DNA of 64,000 nucleotides from Pandoraea faecigallinarum (GTDB lineage: Bacteria > Pseudomonadota > Gammaproteobacteria > Burkholderiales > Burkholderiaceae). Made by a program: the position numbers and the translations under genes. The notes under the pieces are model-generated. The model did not search any database. It was given only the letters and a program-made list of their open reading frames with translations, and was not told where the DNA came from. Shown one piece after another: positions 53,588-62,162 of this stretch (positions within the stretch are counted from its first letter, which is position 1; the number at the start of each line of letters is the position of its first letter). Location of the stretch: positions 2,852,001 through 2,916,000 of the forward strand of contig NZ_CP011807.3 in NCBI RefSeq assembly GCF_001029105.3, given 5' to 3'.

Positions 53588-55251
53588 GGATCATTTTTGC
53601 GGGCGCGCTTTTGATGGCCTCCACATCGGTCATCGCGGACATGCCTCGCATTGTTCACGCGCCGATCGATTACCGTGGGCCAGCGCTTCGCGATGACGGT
53701 CCCGAAATTCGGGACGACACAGAGCGCCGCCGTATGTCGGACGGGCCCAAGGAACACGGTCCCGCCTCACGATTAGCGTCTCGGGTAACGTCCGGGACGT
53801 TCGACTTCCAGTTCGTCAACGTCGCGCAACTCCTTTCCTTGCTCTACAGCGAAGCCATCAGGACGCCGTACGTCATCGCGCCGGAAGTGCTCGAAGACCA
53901 GCGGATAGTCTCCATGAGGTTCAACACGAGGCGCGGTGACCTGCGGACTTTCCTCGCGTCACTCATCGAATCGCTTGGGTTCTCCATCGAAAAGCGCGAA
54001 GGCGTCGACTTCGTGTTCAAGCGACGCGATGTTGTCCCGGTTCAGCCCCCTCGGTCCACCTACGTATACCGACCGCAATATCGCGACACAGCCTATCTCG
54101 CGAATCTCGTCAGACCGATATTCCGAGGGCAATTCACAGTCAACCGTGAGGTACCCGCGTCGCCAGAAGGAAGAATCGACGGCAACGTTCCGGAAGGATC
54201 AGCTGCGATGCTCATCGACCAGAAGGGAGACACGCTCGTCTTCCGTGGCACTCAGGAGGAAATCCGAACGCTCACACAATTGCTTCCTCGCGTTGATACG
54301 CCAGTGGGCGAGGTTGCGGTACGTGCAACCGCCTACGAGGTCACACAAAGCACTGAACATGGCTCTGCGTTTCAACTTGCGCTCGATCTGCTTTCGAAAG
54401 GCTTAGGTCTATCCGTCGAAGTTACAGGCGAAAAGCTGAGTAATGCCGTTCGAATTAAGACGGGCGACCTCGACACCGTGTTTTCTGCGCTGGCGAGAGA
54501 CACCCGGTTTCATGTCATCAATAGCCCCAACTTGCGCATTCGGTCTGGGGCGCGCGGAAAGCTGACGGTGGGGCAGAAGGTTCCGATACTTAAGTCGGTG
54601 TCTTACCCTCGCGGCGGCGGCGAGCCGGTCCAGTCCGTCGAATACCACTCGTCCGGGGTGATTTTTGAACTGAGGCCGACCGTCAAAGACTGCGTAATTG
54701 ATCTGCACGTCTCGCAGCAGATTAGCGACTTCGTGAAGACGACAACCGGTGTTAACAAATCTCCGACGCTGAACACCCGGGAAGTCAGCACCGAAATCAG
54801 CCTCCAGGACGGCGACGTCATCCTGATCGGCGGCCTTACGACCAACAAGGCGTCAGACAACAACACGGGGCTGTCCTTCCTGCCGCGATTTCTGGACAGC
54901 TATTCGGATACCGCATCTGCCACTGAGATTCTCTTGGTGCTCCAGGTCGAGCGCGTGCGGGCATCTAGCGTCGGGAGTGTCGGCGCCGATATCGGAGCTA
55001 GCAGGGTTCACGGGAACGTCTGCAACGTCCGGACCGCTGACGCGCGACTCAGCGCGGCTCGCGCGACCGAGCAGCGGGTGGCACCACTGACGAACGCCGA
55101 AGCGCCGCCGTCGGCCACACCTCCCCTCATTGAAAACCGTCTTTCTTACCCCGCCGAAAAGGGGGAGCGGACCGAGGAAAGCGGGACGATTCGCGCGACC
55201 GCCGCCGCCCGCAGGGCCGAGGACGGCGGGGGCGCGCGAAGCGCGCCCTAG
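53584..55251 (+). CDS. Phage secretin (pIV-like)
   Basis: A 555-residue outer-membrane secretin. The signal peptide (MRIIFAGALLMASTSVIAD) overlaps the Zot stop codon. The N-domains are at FDFQFVNVAQLLSLLYSEA and LRTFLASLIESLGFSIEKR. The C-terminal secretin domain contains VGQKVPILKSVSYPRGGGE, a PSGVIFELRPTV-type stretch and SLQDGDVILIGGLTTNKAS. The last 90 residues form an extra Ala/Arg/Glu-rich tail. It would give the virion its exit pore. Confidence 0.85.
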   Translation: MRIIFAGALLMASTSVIADMPRIVHAPIDYRGPALRDDGPEIRDDTERRRMSDGPKEHGPASRLASRVTSGTFDFQFVNVAQLLSLLYSEAIRTPYVIAPEVLEDQRIVSMRFNTRRGDLRTFLASLIESLGFSIEKREGVDFVFKRRDVVPVQPPRSTYVYRPQYRDTAYLANLVRPIFRGQFTVNREVPASPEGRIDGNVPEGSAAMLIDQKGDTLVFRGTQEEIRTLTQLLPRVDTPVGEVAVRATAYEVTQSTEHGSAFQLALDLLSKGLGLSVEVTGEKLSNAVRIKTGDLDTVFSALARDTRFHVINSPNLRIRSGARGKLTVGQKVPILKSVSYPRGGGEPVQSVEYHSSGVIFELRPTVKDCVIDLHVSQQISDFVKTTTGVNKSPTLNTREVSTEISLQDGDVILIGGLTTNKASDNNTGLSFLPRFLDSYSDTASATEILLVLQVERVRASSVGSVGADIGASRVHGNVCNVRTADARLSAARATEQRVAPLTNAEAPPSATPPLIENRLSYPAEKGERTEESGTIRATAAARRAEDGGGARSAP

Positions 55252-55336
55252 ATTTATATCAGTAACACTTAACGGACAAGGAGGAAGTAAAGCCCGACTG
55301 AGAAGCTACAGCAACACGTTGATCCGGACGAAAAAA

Positions 55337-55361
55337 GGCCCCGATGCGGGGCACCGGGGCC
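55337..55361. terminator. Intrinsic terminator before replication gene
   Basis: A 7-bp stem GGCCCCG / CGGGGCC preceded by AAAAAA lies between secretin and rep. It separates the structural operon from replication. Confidence 0.6.
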
Positions 55362-55398
55362 AACACTTTCCGCGATGAAGCATGACAAAGGAGCTGCC

Positions 55399-56187
55399 AT
55401 GCAGGAACCAATTCTAGGGAACGATGCCGCCTTCCGGCGAGAGTGGCTCATCCGAGGACGCAACTTCGGGGATGGCCAAGTCGAGGTCACAGCCACCCGA
55501 TTCGACCGCTACATGGGCGCTCAGCAGCTTCATACCCTTCCGAAAGCCAAACGCGGCGAATCTGAGAATTCGGAAAACAACCAAATGGCGGCGGCGAAGC
55601 GAGCGAAGCAGCAAGTCAGATTGCGTTGTAAGGCCATCGCTGCGGATCGCATGATTACGTTGACCTACCGGGAAAACATGCAGGATAGAAGCCGGCTGAA
55701 ACGGGACTTCGATGCTTTACGTCGCCGCTTGGGTAAGTTTCAGGACTTCCAGTACGTGGCGGTCTCAGAACGTCAGAAGCGAGGCGCGTGGCACCTGCAC
55801 ATCGCCGTAAAGGGTCGACAAAACTATCGCGTGCTTCGCTCCGTTTGGCGATCCATTGTCGGCGCAGATAACGGCAACGTCGACGTACGCAATCCGTTCC
55901 GTCAAAAGGGCCTGCGCCATAAGCTCGCTGCGTATCTCGGTAAGTACCTGACAAAAGACTTCGCTGAGCACAAGATGAACGAGAAACGCTATTGGACAAG
56001 CCGAGGAATCACGGTTCCAGAACGTCATCCTATCGATCACATACTCAGCGACGACGCCCCGAGAGCGATAGTGCTCGCCTTTGAGGCAGCACGACAAGTC
56101 GGTGCAAGCTTGGATCAATGCCAAGTCTTTTGGAATCAGGATCTAGGATGCTTTTGGTTGGCTACGCGGGAGAACGTCCATGGATGA
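55399..56187 (+). CDS. Inovirus replication initiation protein (HUH)
   Basis: A 262-residue rolling-circle initiator. The HUH metal motif is WHLHIAVKG (about residue 132), and the catalytic Tyr lies in the following YLGKYLTK motif. Start at ATG 55399 after AAGGAG; a frame starting 55375 is longer but unlikely. It nicks the phage origin. The last third is duplicated in the element-A remnant at 36399. The next gene overlaps its end by eight bases. Confidence 0.85.
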   Translation: MQEPILGNDAAFRREWLIRGRNFGDGQVEVTATRFDRYMGAQQLHTLPKAKRGESENSENNQMAAAKRAKQQVRLRCKAIAADRMITLTYRENMQDRSRLKRDFDALRRRLGKFQDFQYVAVSERQKRGAWHLHIAVKGRQNYRVLRSVWRSIVGADNGNVDVRNPFRQKGLRHKLAAYLGKYLTKDFAEHKMNEKRYWTSRGITVPERHPIDHILSDDAPRAIVLAFEAARQVGASLDQCQVFWNQDLGCFWLATRENVHG

Positions 56188-56539
56188 GCCTCAACGACTC
56201 CCCCTTGAAATCGACAGCATCCGTCTCGTGGAGCATCTCGCCCAATCGGTGGCGGACCGGATAACGCCAGCGCTGCCGCTATCGATTCGACTCTGGAACG
56301 CGAAGACAATTGGCTCGTACCTCCAACGCTCCCCAGCCGTAGTACTTGAGCGGGTGGTCACACTTCCAGACTTTCCGATACCAATTCGACTTCCGTCCAC
56401 TCGAGCGAAATCAAAAAGTGACGCGAACTCGCGCGTCGGTGACACCATGGGACAGCCTCTATGGAAAGCGATTGAAGACATCGCCTGGGTCGATTCGCAC
56501 CGCAAGACACGAGGCGGACGCCCACGCAAACTGGACTAA
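56180..56539 (+). CDS. AlpA-like small DNA-binding protein of element B
   Basis: A 119-residue protein nearly identical to the element-A copy. It reads LPLSIRLWNAKTIGSYLQRS, PAVVLERVVTLPDFPIPIRL and GQPLWKAIEDIAWVDSH, which matches AlpA-type winged-helix excisionases. It is immediately downstream of rep. Its location between rep and the cargo-int block suits an excisionase or regulator. Confidence 0.7.
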   Translation: MDEPQRLPLEIDSIRLVEHLAQSVADRITPALPLSIRLWNAKTIGSYLQRSPAVVLERVVTLPDFPIPIRLPSTRAKSKSDANSRVGDTMGQPLWKAIEDIAWVDSHRKTRGGRPRKLD

Positions 56540-57037
56540 GGTAAGTCGGCCGATTCTTCGCAACAACCGAGTCGGCCGCCACTGCCTGAAATTCGTCAAC
56601 TGCTATACAGTAATGACTACAATCGGCCGCAACCGACCGTTAACGTGCATCGCAGATGAGATGTTCAGGCGTCGGTTTCACTTTGAAATCGGCCGTCCAG
56701 TTGTCGAAGATGGATACTTCGCCATCTGCCTTTGCCGACAGTCGCCTATCGGACACAGTTAGCGTTCCAAGCTTACTCATGTCATCACGATCTTGATTCG
56801 CCATTCGCCCATAGATTGCCGATGCTCAACGTTCGCGAATCGAAATCCCCAATTTTCTTGTCGTACGAATTCAGTTTCCTCATCAACATCCGCTACGCTC
56901 TTTGACAGCGGCAACTTTGCGGCTTCATAAATAATAAAATATGGGGCCTGACGGCAACTTCCGCTGAGAATTTCTCATTGAATTGTCGACCACATCAAAG
57001 AAAAACCAAGCTTCATGATTATTTATTAATTATCTCA
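56540..57037. other. Gap holding a terminator and left cargo boundary of element B
   Basis: No gene. It holds the backbone hairpin CGGCCGATTC / GAGTCGGCCG at 56547-56578. Homology with element A ends at about 56637, directly after ACTACAATCGGCC. From there to the HNH gene the DNA is AT-rich and unmatched. Confidence 0.5.
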
Positions 57038-57823
57038 TCAATTCTTGTTGCTGTAGAGCGGTGATTTTCCATCATTAATCTCTAGCCATCGATGGTATCC
57101 ATCCATACTGTTTCCGCCGAGATTGATTGAATACTCAACACCAAAAATTGCAAGCACAAAATAAAACTCACTACTTTCCGCTGTCCCCGTCGCGAGGATG
57201 TCACACTCCCAAATCGTTTGAACTGATTGCCCGTCCGAAGTTAGTGTCGAATTATCCTGCCCATATATGCGACGTTTGCTGTAATCCCATTTTTCCTCTG
57301 GCCTTGGTGCGCGTGCATATCTTCTAACCTCATCGAGTCCTTCATGCCCGACTATATAATCATTCCATCCGTCCGTGTTTTGCCAGCGAAATGCAAGCAT
57401 CTCGAGCCCCATCTTTGCTAACCATCTTGACGTCAGCATGTCATCGGGAGCGGCTCCCGAAATGGGAATCATCATTTGGGTTCCGCCCGTGTCCAGATAT
57501 TCCTCTATTTTTGAGAAATCATCTGACTTGAAAGAAAAACTAAGTTTCCCATGACGACGCGCGCTAACAATTTTATCCCCAAAAATCACCGAAGCCATGG
57601 GGATTTTTTGTCTTTTATTTTTTATCCCTTGATTAAACCTTAAATATAAAAACTCATTCGATTTTAGTATGGGTTGCTCGAGATGCGTGGCAAAATAATT
57701 ATTACATCGATCACAGACCGTACCTTTTGGTAACATTAGTGTCGAATTTCCCAATGATTCGGGGATTATATGCTCAATAGCCACACTCGACGACGAATCT
57801 TTTTTGCAGAAAATACATCGCAT
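57038..57823 (-). CDS. HNH endonuclease-like protein, cargo of element B
   Basis: A 261-residue protein. Its N-terminus has the zinc/metal motif MRCIFCKK, then IEHIIPESLG, then VCDRCNNYF (CxxC...H...CxxC), the pattern of HNH_5-type nucleases. The rest is a mixed region of unknown role. The gene is markedly AT-rich next to GC-rich phage genes and is oriented opposite to them. Start at 57823; the frame is open 16 codons upstream. It may be an antiphage nuclease or a homing-type gene. Confidence 0.7.
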   Translation of the reverse strand: MRCIFCKKDSSSSVAIEHIIPESLGNSTLMLPKGTVCDRCNNYFATHLEQPILKSNEFLYLRFNQGIKNKRQKIPMASVIFGDKIVSARRHGKLSFSFKSDDFSKIEEYLDTGGTQMMIPISGAAPDDMLTSRWLAKMGLEMLAFRWQNTDGWNDYIVGHEGLDEVRRYARAPRPEEKWDYSKRRIYGQDNSTLTSDGQSVQTIWECDILATGTAESSEFYFVLAIFGVEYSINLGGNSMDGYHRWLEINDGKSPLYSNKN

Positions 57824-58347
57824 TTTTATATTTAATAAATAAAAATATAGTAACCGAATGATTTCAGCCAAGTTGGTCAGATGTCAGGCGGCCTATTTTC
57901 TCATGATATTCCAGGGGAAGATTTTCCGAATAGCGACCACCTCCCGTGCGGTCGAGTGCTGTCCTCGCGCCTCCAAAAATTGCTATCTTCACAACATCAG
58001 GCGGTCTAACAACCACAGAACAACCCTTAGCCTTCCATTACCGGCGATTGTCCAAACGCCCGCAATGGGGGCAATTACGGAAGTTGAGCGTAGCATCACG
58101 TGCGATTGATCGTCGACCAGTTGAAACCACAGCCAGGAGCGGTCTATCGTGATTTTCTGTTTATCGGTTGAGCATTAGGCATAGCCGAACAATTGAGTGG
58201 TCCATCAGCGATGTCGCAGCATCCATAGGTCGCATTGCCACGTGGATATCCCATCTATTCGATCCATGAATGCATGGTCTCCCCCCTCCGAACATTTGAC
58301 GAAATTGAGACTGGCGGACGGATGCAGCGCCGATATATCTTTTACTA
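57824..58347. other. Gap between HNH gene and integrase
   Basis: Over 500 bases with short frames only (57858-58109, 57946-58152, 58197-58400); none has a ribosome site or recognisable domain. From about 58290 the sequence matches the downstream end of the element-A integrase, marking the right cargo boundary. Confidence 0.45.
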
Positions 58348-59352
58348 TTAACCTAGGCGTCCCGCGATATCCGTTGCCGTCGCGTTGTAGTAAGTCATGA
58401 GTTCAGAGATGTTTCTATGGCCGGTCATTCTGGCTAAGTCCAGCGGCTGCAATTTCTTCGCCAGACGCGTGATAGCTTCGTGACGGGTATCGTGAAACGT
58501 GACGTCGGGGATCTGCGATCTGTCTCGTGCCTTCCGAAAAAGTGCGTCGCGGCTGGAAGTCGACAAGGCAAATAGCGGTTTGCCTTTTTCCACTGCCGGG
58601 AGCATTTTCAGCAGTTCAATTGCTCGCGAGGACAACGGTACGTTTCGTGCCGTTCCGTTCTTGGTCATCGGTAGTCGTGCGAACTTGCCCTTGAAGTTCA
58701 CCGACGATGCGGTGAGCGTCAGGATTTCGCTGGAGCGCATGGCCGTCTCTATTGCAAAAAGGAATGCTACCGCTACCCGCTGCATTGGTTTTTCTACCGG
58801 CTGTCCTTCTTCGTAGCCCATGCTTGTAAGCAGCGACTCGATTTCTTCTTCGGATATCAATCGTTCGCGGCCTGGCGGATCTGGCGGGCGCTTCACTTCC
58901 GCCATCGGATTCGTCACCAGCCAGCCCCACTCTTTCCGGGCCACGAGAAACGCATGCGACATCAGCGACATTTCCCGAGAGGTCGATGCCCCCGAAACCT
59001 CCCGCATTCGCGCGTCCCGCCACGCCGCTATATGACTGGGCCGTAGATCCGCCAGTTTGATCTCCGCGAACTTTCGCCCGCCGATCTCTTTGCTACCGAT
59101 TAGCGGTAAACGCAGCTTTTCCCACCTCGCGCCACGTTTCGTCGGGCTCACCTTCAGCTCGTACTCCCGGAGCACATCACCGACGGTGAGCGTCTTACTG
59201 CCAAAACCATCCGCGATAGATCGCAGCTCCGTCTCACGCTTCGCGCTCCACGCTAACGCAGCAGCCTTCGTGTCAAACGTGCGACTGTCCCGCACGCCGT
59301 TCTGCTTTACCTGCGCTCTCCAACCTTTCGAAGTCTTCGTAATCGATGCCAT
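58348..59352 (-). CDS. Tyrosine integrase of element B
   Basis: A 334-residue tyrosine recombinase. The N-terminal arm-binding region includes KGWRAQVKQNGVRDSRTFDTKAA. Catalytic residues are the Arg in IETAMRSSEI, Lys in MTKNGTARNV, HDTRHEA (His-x-x-Arg), GHRN and the Tyr in TYYN. It is intact and next to the tRNA-Leu att site, with its start facing the tRNA. It should catalyse element integration at the tRNA 3' end. The upstream 190 bases are shared with element A. Confidence 0.92.
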   Translation of the reverse strand: MASITKTSKGWRAQVKQNGVRDSRTFDTKAAALAWSAKRETELRSIADGFGSKTLTVGDVLREYELKVSPTKRGARWEKLRLPLIGSKEIGGRKFAEIKLADLRPSHIAAWRDARMREVSGASTSREMSLMSHAFLVARKEWGWLVTNPMAEVKRPPDPPGRERLISEEEIESLLTSMGYEEGQPVEKPMQRVAVAFLFAIETAMRSSEILTLTASSVNFKGKFARLPMTKNGTARNVPLSSRAIELLKMLPAVEKGKPLFALSTSSRDALFRKARDRSQIPDVTFHDTRHEAITRLAKKLQPLDLARMTGHRNISELMTYYNATATDIAGRLG

Positions 59353-59538
59353 TTTTTGGGGCCGAGTTGGGGCCCCAATGGGGCCGACCCATCGATTTTA
59401 GGTTTGAAGAGGTGAGATTTTGCGCCCCGGACGAACAATCGGAATTCACGCAAAAAACCCCGCCAAGCCTTACAGGCAGGTCGTTTGCGAGATATTGCGG
59501 GAAGAAGTGAGACCTACAAAACCGATGCCAAAACGGAA

Positions 59539-59558
59539 AGTTGGTGCGAGGAAGGGGA
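59539..59558. other. Attachment site in tRNA-Leu 3' end
   Basis: Identical to 42445-42464. It covers the end of the tRNA-Leu gene (CCA and part of the acceptor/T arm), so integration restores the tRNA. Confidence 0.88.
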
Positions 59559-59628
59559 CTCGAACCCCTACACCCTTGCGGGCGTCAGGACCTAAACCTG
59601 GTGCGTCTACCAATTTCGCCATCCTCGC
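59542..59628 (-). tRNA. tRNA-Leu (anticodon UAG)
   Basis: An 87-base sequence folds as a class II tRNA: acceptor GCGAGGA / TCCTCGC, D-arm AATTGGTAGACGC, anticodon loop TTTAGGT giving TAG, a long variable arm (CGCCCGCAAGGGTG) and the T-arm GGGTTCGAGTCCC. CCA is encoded. It matches the tRNA-Leu(UAG) pattern of E. coli position by position. It hosts the phage array at its 3' end. Confidence 0.96.
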
Positions 59629-59936
59629 AGCCCGTGGGTGTCATTACCTTGTAGGGACGACATCCCGGCATCGGGTCGACGGCATGCTTGCGTCCTGTCG
59701 GACATGAAAAGGGGCGACCTGTCGCCGCCCCGCTGCACGCGTCAAAGCAGGCGCGTATTCTACATGAACCGATATTGGCCGGCAATCTCCCGCCCGCCAT
59801 CCGCCATCCGCCATCCGCCTTGCTCGCCGCCCATTCGGCCCGCAATGCTAGAATTCGCACCAACTCATGGCATCTGCCCCGCTGCGCGCTCGCGCACCGG
59901 CATCCGGGCACCTGACCAAACCGATACCCCATTCGC
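59629..59936. other. Divergent intergenic region, tRNA-Leu and synthase gene
   Basis: No gene. It holds a GGGGCGA / TCGCCGCCCC imperfect hairpin (about 59711-59731) and three tandem 7-base repeats CGCCATC (59795-59815). It must contain the tRNA promoter on the minus strand and the promoter of the plus-strand gene. Confidence 0.45.
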
Positions 59937-60824
59937 ATGCAACCCCACGAGACCGCCGACAGCAATTCCGGCTCCCCCGCCAACCCCGCTCAGACCAACG
60001 CCCAGGCCAAAGAATACTGCCGCCAGAAGGCCGGCCCGCCCGGCTCCGCGCTCTACTACGCCCTGCTCCAATTGCCACCGTCCAAGCGCGACGACGCCTA
60101 TGCCGTTCACGCATTCTCGCAGGAAATCGCCGATATTCACGCCGCCGTGCACGATCCCGGCGTCGCCCACGCCAAGCTCGACTGGTGGCGCCAGGAACTC
60201 GCGCGACTCTTCTCCGGAAATCCCGCCCACCCGGTGACCCGAGCCCTCTCCCCCGTCATCAAGCGCACCGGCCTGTCGCGCGACGCCTTCGAGGCCGTCC
60301 TGCACGGCGCCGAAATGGACCTCGCGCAAATGCGCTATCTCGACTTCGCCGGACTCAGCCATTATTGCGACGCCGCCGGCGGTGCCCCCGCCGAACTCGC
60401 CTCGCACGTCTACGGCTTCGACGACCCGCAAACGCCCGCCCTCGCCCGCGCCCTCGGCCACGCCATCACACTCGGCCGGCGTCTCACGGACGCCGGTGTG
60501 GACGCTCGCGCCGGCTACGTCTATCTGCCCATCGACGAACTTCAGCGCTTCGGCGTCACCGCCGCCGATATCCAGAACGGCAGGTACTCGCCCGCATTCG
60601 TCGAATTGATGAAGTTCCAACACGCTCGCGCACGCCAAACCATTACCGACGCGGCCGCAGCCATTCCGAAAATGGACCGGCGCAAGCAACGCCCCCTGCT
60701 CGCCCTCGCCGCCCTGCAACTCGCATTGATGGACGAAGTCGCCGCCAGCGACTACCAGGTGCTGCACCAGCGCATCGACCTCACGCCACTGCGCAAATTC
60801 TGGAAAGCCTGGCGAGCACGGTAA
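59937..60824 (+). CDS. Squalene/phytoene synthase family protein
   Basis: A 295-residue all-helical prenyltransferase-like protein. The family start is YCRQKAGPPGSALYYALLQL. The second Asp-rich motif is kept (LTDAGVDARAGYVYLP). The first is altered: where the family has DxxxD (as in REVDDVVDE) this protein reads QEIADIHAAV. It may be an HpnD-like presqualene diphosphate synthase for hopanoids, but the changed first motif leaves the activity uncertain. Start at ATG 59937. Confidence 0.68.
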   Translation: MQPHETADSNSGSPANPAQTNAQAKEYCRQKAGPPGSALYYALLQLPPSKRDDAYAVHAFSQEIADIHAAVHDPGVAHAKLDWWRQELARLFSGNPAHPVTRALSPVIKRTGLSRDAFEAVLHGAEMDLAQMRYLDFAGLSHYCDAAGGAPAELASHVYGFDDPQTPALARALGHAITLGRRLTDAGVDARAGYVYLPIDELQRFGVTAADIQNGRYSPAFVELMKFQHARARQTITDAAAAIPKMDRRKQRPLLALAALQLALMDEVAASDYQVLHQRIDLTPLRKFWKAWRAR

Positions 60825-60846
60825 TTCGCTCGGACCGACCCGGACG

Positions 60847-62073
60847 TCACGCCCGCAATACGTCCAACGGCTTGAACACGCCGCCGAGCACCGGCTGCGC
60901 ATTCAAACCCCACCAGCGTTGCAGCACCGTGGCATAGACGTCTCGAAAGTCCACCGCGAACGGCAGGTTGCCGTTACCGTCCAGACGATCCAGTCTCGGC
61001 ACATCACCATACAAGCCACCACGCACGCGGCCGCCCGCGATGAAATGCGGCGCGACCGTCCCGTGATCGGTCCCGTTGCTCTGATTCTCGCGAGGCCGCC
61101 GCCCGAACTCGGCATACGTTACGATCATCGTCGACTGCCAGCGGTTCAACTCGATAAGCCCCGCACGCAACGCCATCATCCCCTGCGAGAACTGACGCAA
61201 CAGACTCGCCTGTTGTCCCGGCTGATTCTGATGCGTGTCGAACCCGTTCAAGGTCAGACGCAAGACAGCGACACCACGCCCCGGCAACGGCGCGCCCGCC
61301 GGCGAATCCGCCGCCGCCACCACCTGCAACGCCGTCTTCACCACATTGCCGAATGCCCCAGGCGATATCGGCGTGTGCAGCACGTACTGCCCCTGGCGCG
61401 GACGCAAACCGTCCGCCGCCTTCACGATGTCGTTCTCCACGCGCAGCACATGGGCCAACGCGGGATTGCCCACCCGCGACGCATTCGCCGACGCCAGATT
61501 CGCGTCGCGCAAAAACTGCGCAGGATTCGTCAACGTCACGGCACGCGCACCGCCGCTCAACGGCCCCAACTCCGCGCTGCCGACAATCACACCATCCGCG
61601 TCGAAACCCACCGGCACCGGCTGCTCTGCGAACGCCCGCGACAACCACCCATCTCGCAAATACTCGTCCGATCGCGACGCTGTATTCCATATCTCGATGG
61701 AACGGAAGTGCGACAGGTTCGGTTGCGGATAACCCACGCCCTGCACGATCGCCAACTCCTTTGCATCCCACATCGGCAACAACGCGCGCATCTCCGGATG
61801 CAAACCGCAGCGCTCGTCGAGTTGCACCACCTGCTCGCGCTTGATGCCGATATTCGGACGCAAGCTCGCATACATCGGATCCGCATACGGAACGACCGTA
61901 TTGAGCCCGTCGTTGCCCCCTTTCAGCTCGACAAGAATCAGCAGATTGTCGTAATTGCCCACCGTGCCCGGCGACATTCCGGACAAGTCTCTGGCTGCCG
62001 CCAACACCGGCGCCGGGGTCAGCCACGTCGCACCCAGGCCGCCAGCGAACGTCAGAAAATCGCGTCGACGCAT
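60847..62073 (-). CDS. DUF1501 exported protein
   Basis: A 408-residue protein with a twin-arginine start (MRRRDFLTFAGGLGATWL). The DUF1501 pattern LLILVELKGGNDGLNTVVPYADPMYASLRP, then DTHQNQPGQQASLLRQFSQGM and VTYAEFGRRPRENQSNGTDHGT, is present; the family is related to sulfatase-type folds. It follows a DUF1800 gene in the same orientation, a frequent pair of unknown function. Start at 62073; 22 further open codons upstream. Confidence 0.85.
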   Translation of the reverse strand: MRRRDFLTFAGGLGATWLTPAPVLAAARDLSGMSPGTVGNYDNLLILVELKGGNDGLNTVVPYADPMYASLRPNIGIKREQVVQLDERCGLHPEMRALLPMWDAKELAIVQGVGYPQPNLSHFRSIEIWNTASRSDEYLRDGWLSRAFAEQPVPVGFDADGVIVGSAELGPLSGGARAVTLTNPAQFLRDANLASANASRVGNPALAHVLRVENDIVKAADGLRPRQGQYVLHTPISPGAFGNVVKTALQVVAAADSPAGAPLPGRGVAVLRLTLNGFDTHQNQPGQQASLLRQFSQGMMALRAGLIELNRWQSTMIVTYAEFGRRPRENQSNGTDHGTVAPHFIAGGRVRGGLYGDVPRLDRLDGNGNLPFAVDFRDVYATVLQRWWGLNAQPVLGGVFKPLDVLRA

Positions 62074-62162
62074 TTCACACCTCTCATGACCGGTCTCCCA
62101 CCGATCGGCAAAGACCGCTCCGTAACCTGCCCAAGCCATTCACACCAACGCAGCGCGCCCGG

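Larger units (their letters stand above)
42445..59558. mobile_element. Element B: apparently complete inovirus-type prophage with cargo
   Basis: About 17.1 kb bounded by identical 20-base att copies at 42445 and 59539. It holds cargo (43053-47700), the phage core (47.9-56.5 kb) with regulator, ssDNA-binding, coat, pIII-, pVI-, Zot- and secretin-like genes, and HUH Rep, then a second cargo gene (HNH) and an intact integrase next to tRNA-Leu. The size is large for an inovirus because of the cargo. Confidence 0.82.

Noticed and set aside
57858..58152. Short plus-strand frames between HNH and integrase
   Set aside because: No ribosome site, no domain, overlapping each other; AT-rich sequence yields random short frames.
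59789..59820. CGCCATC repeats as a CRISPR or regulatory array
   Set aside because: Only three 7-base units in tandem without spacers; a simple slippage repeat.
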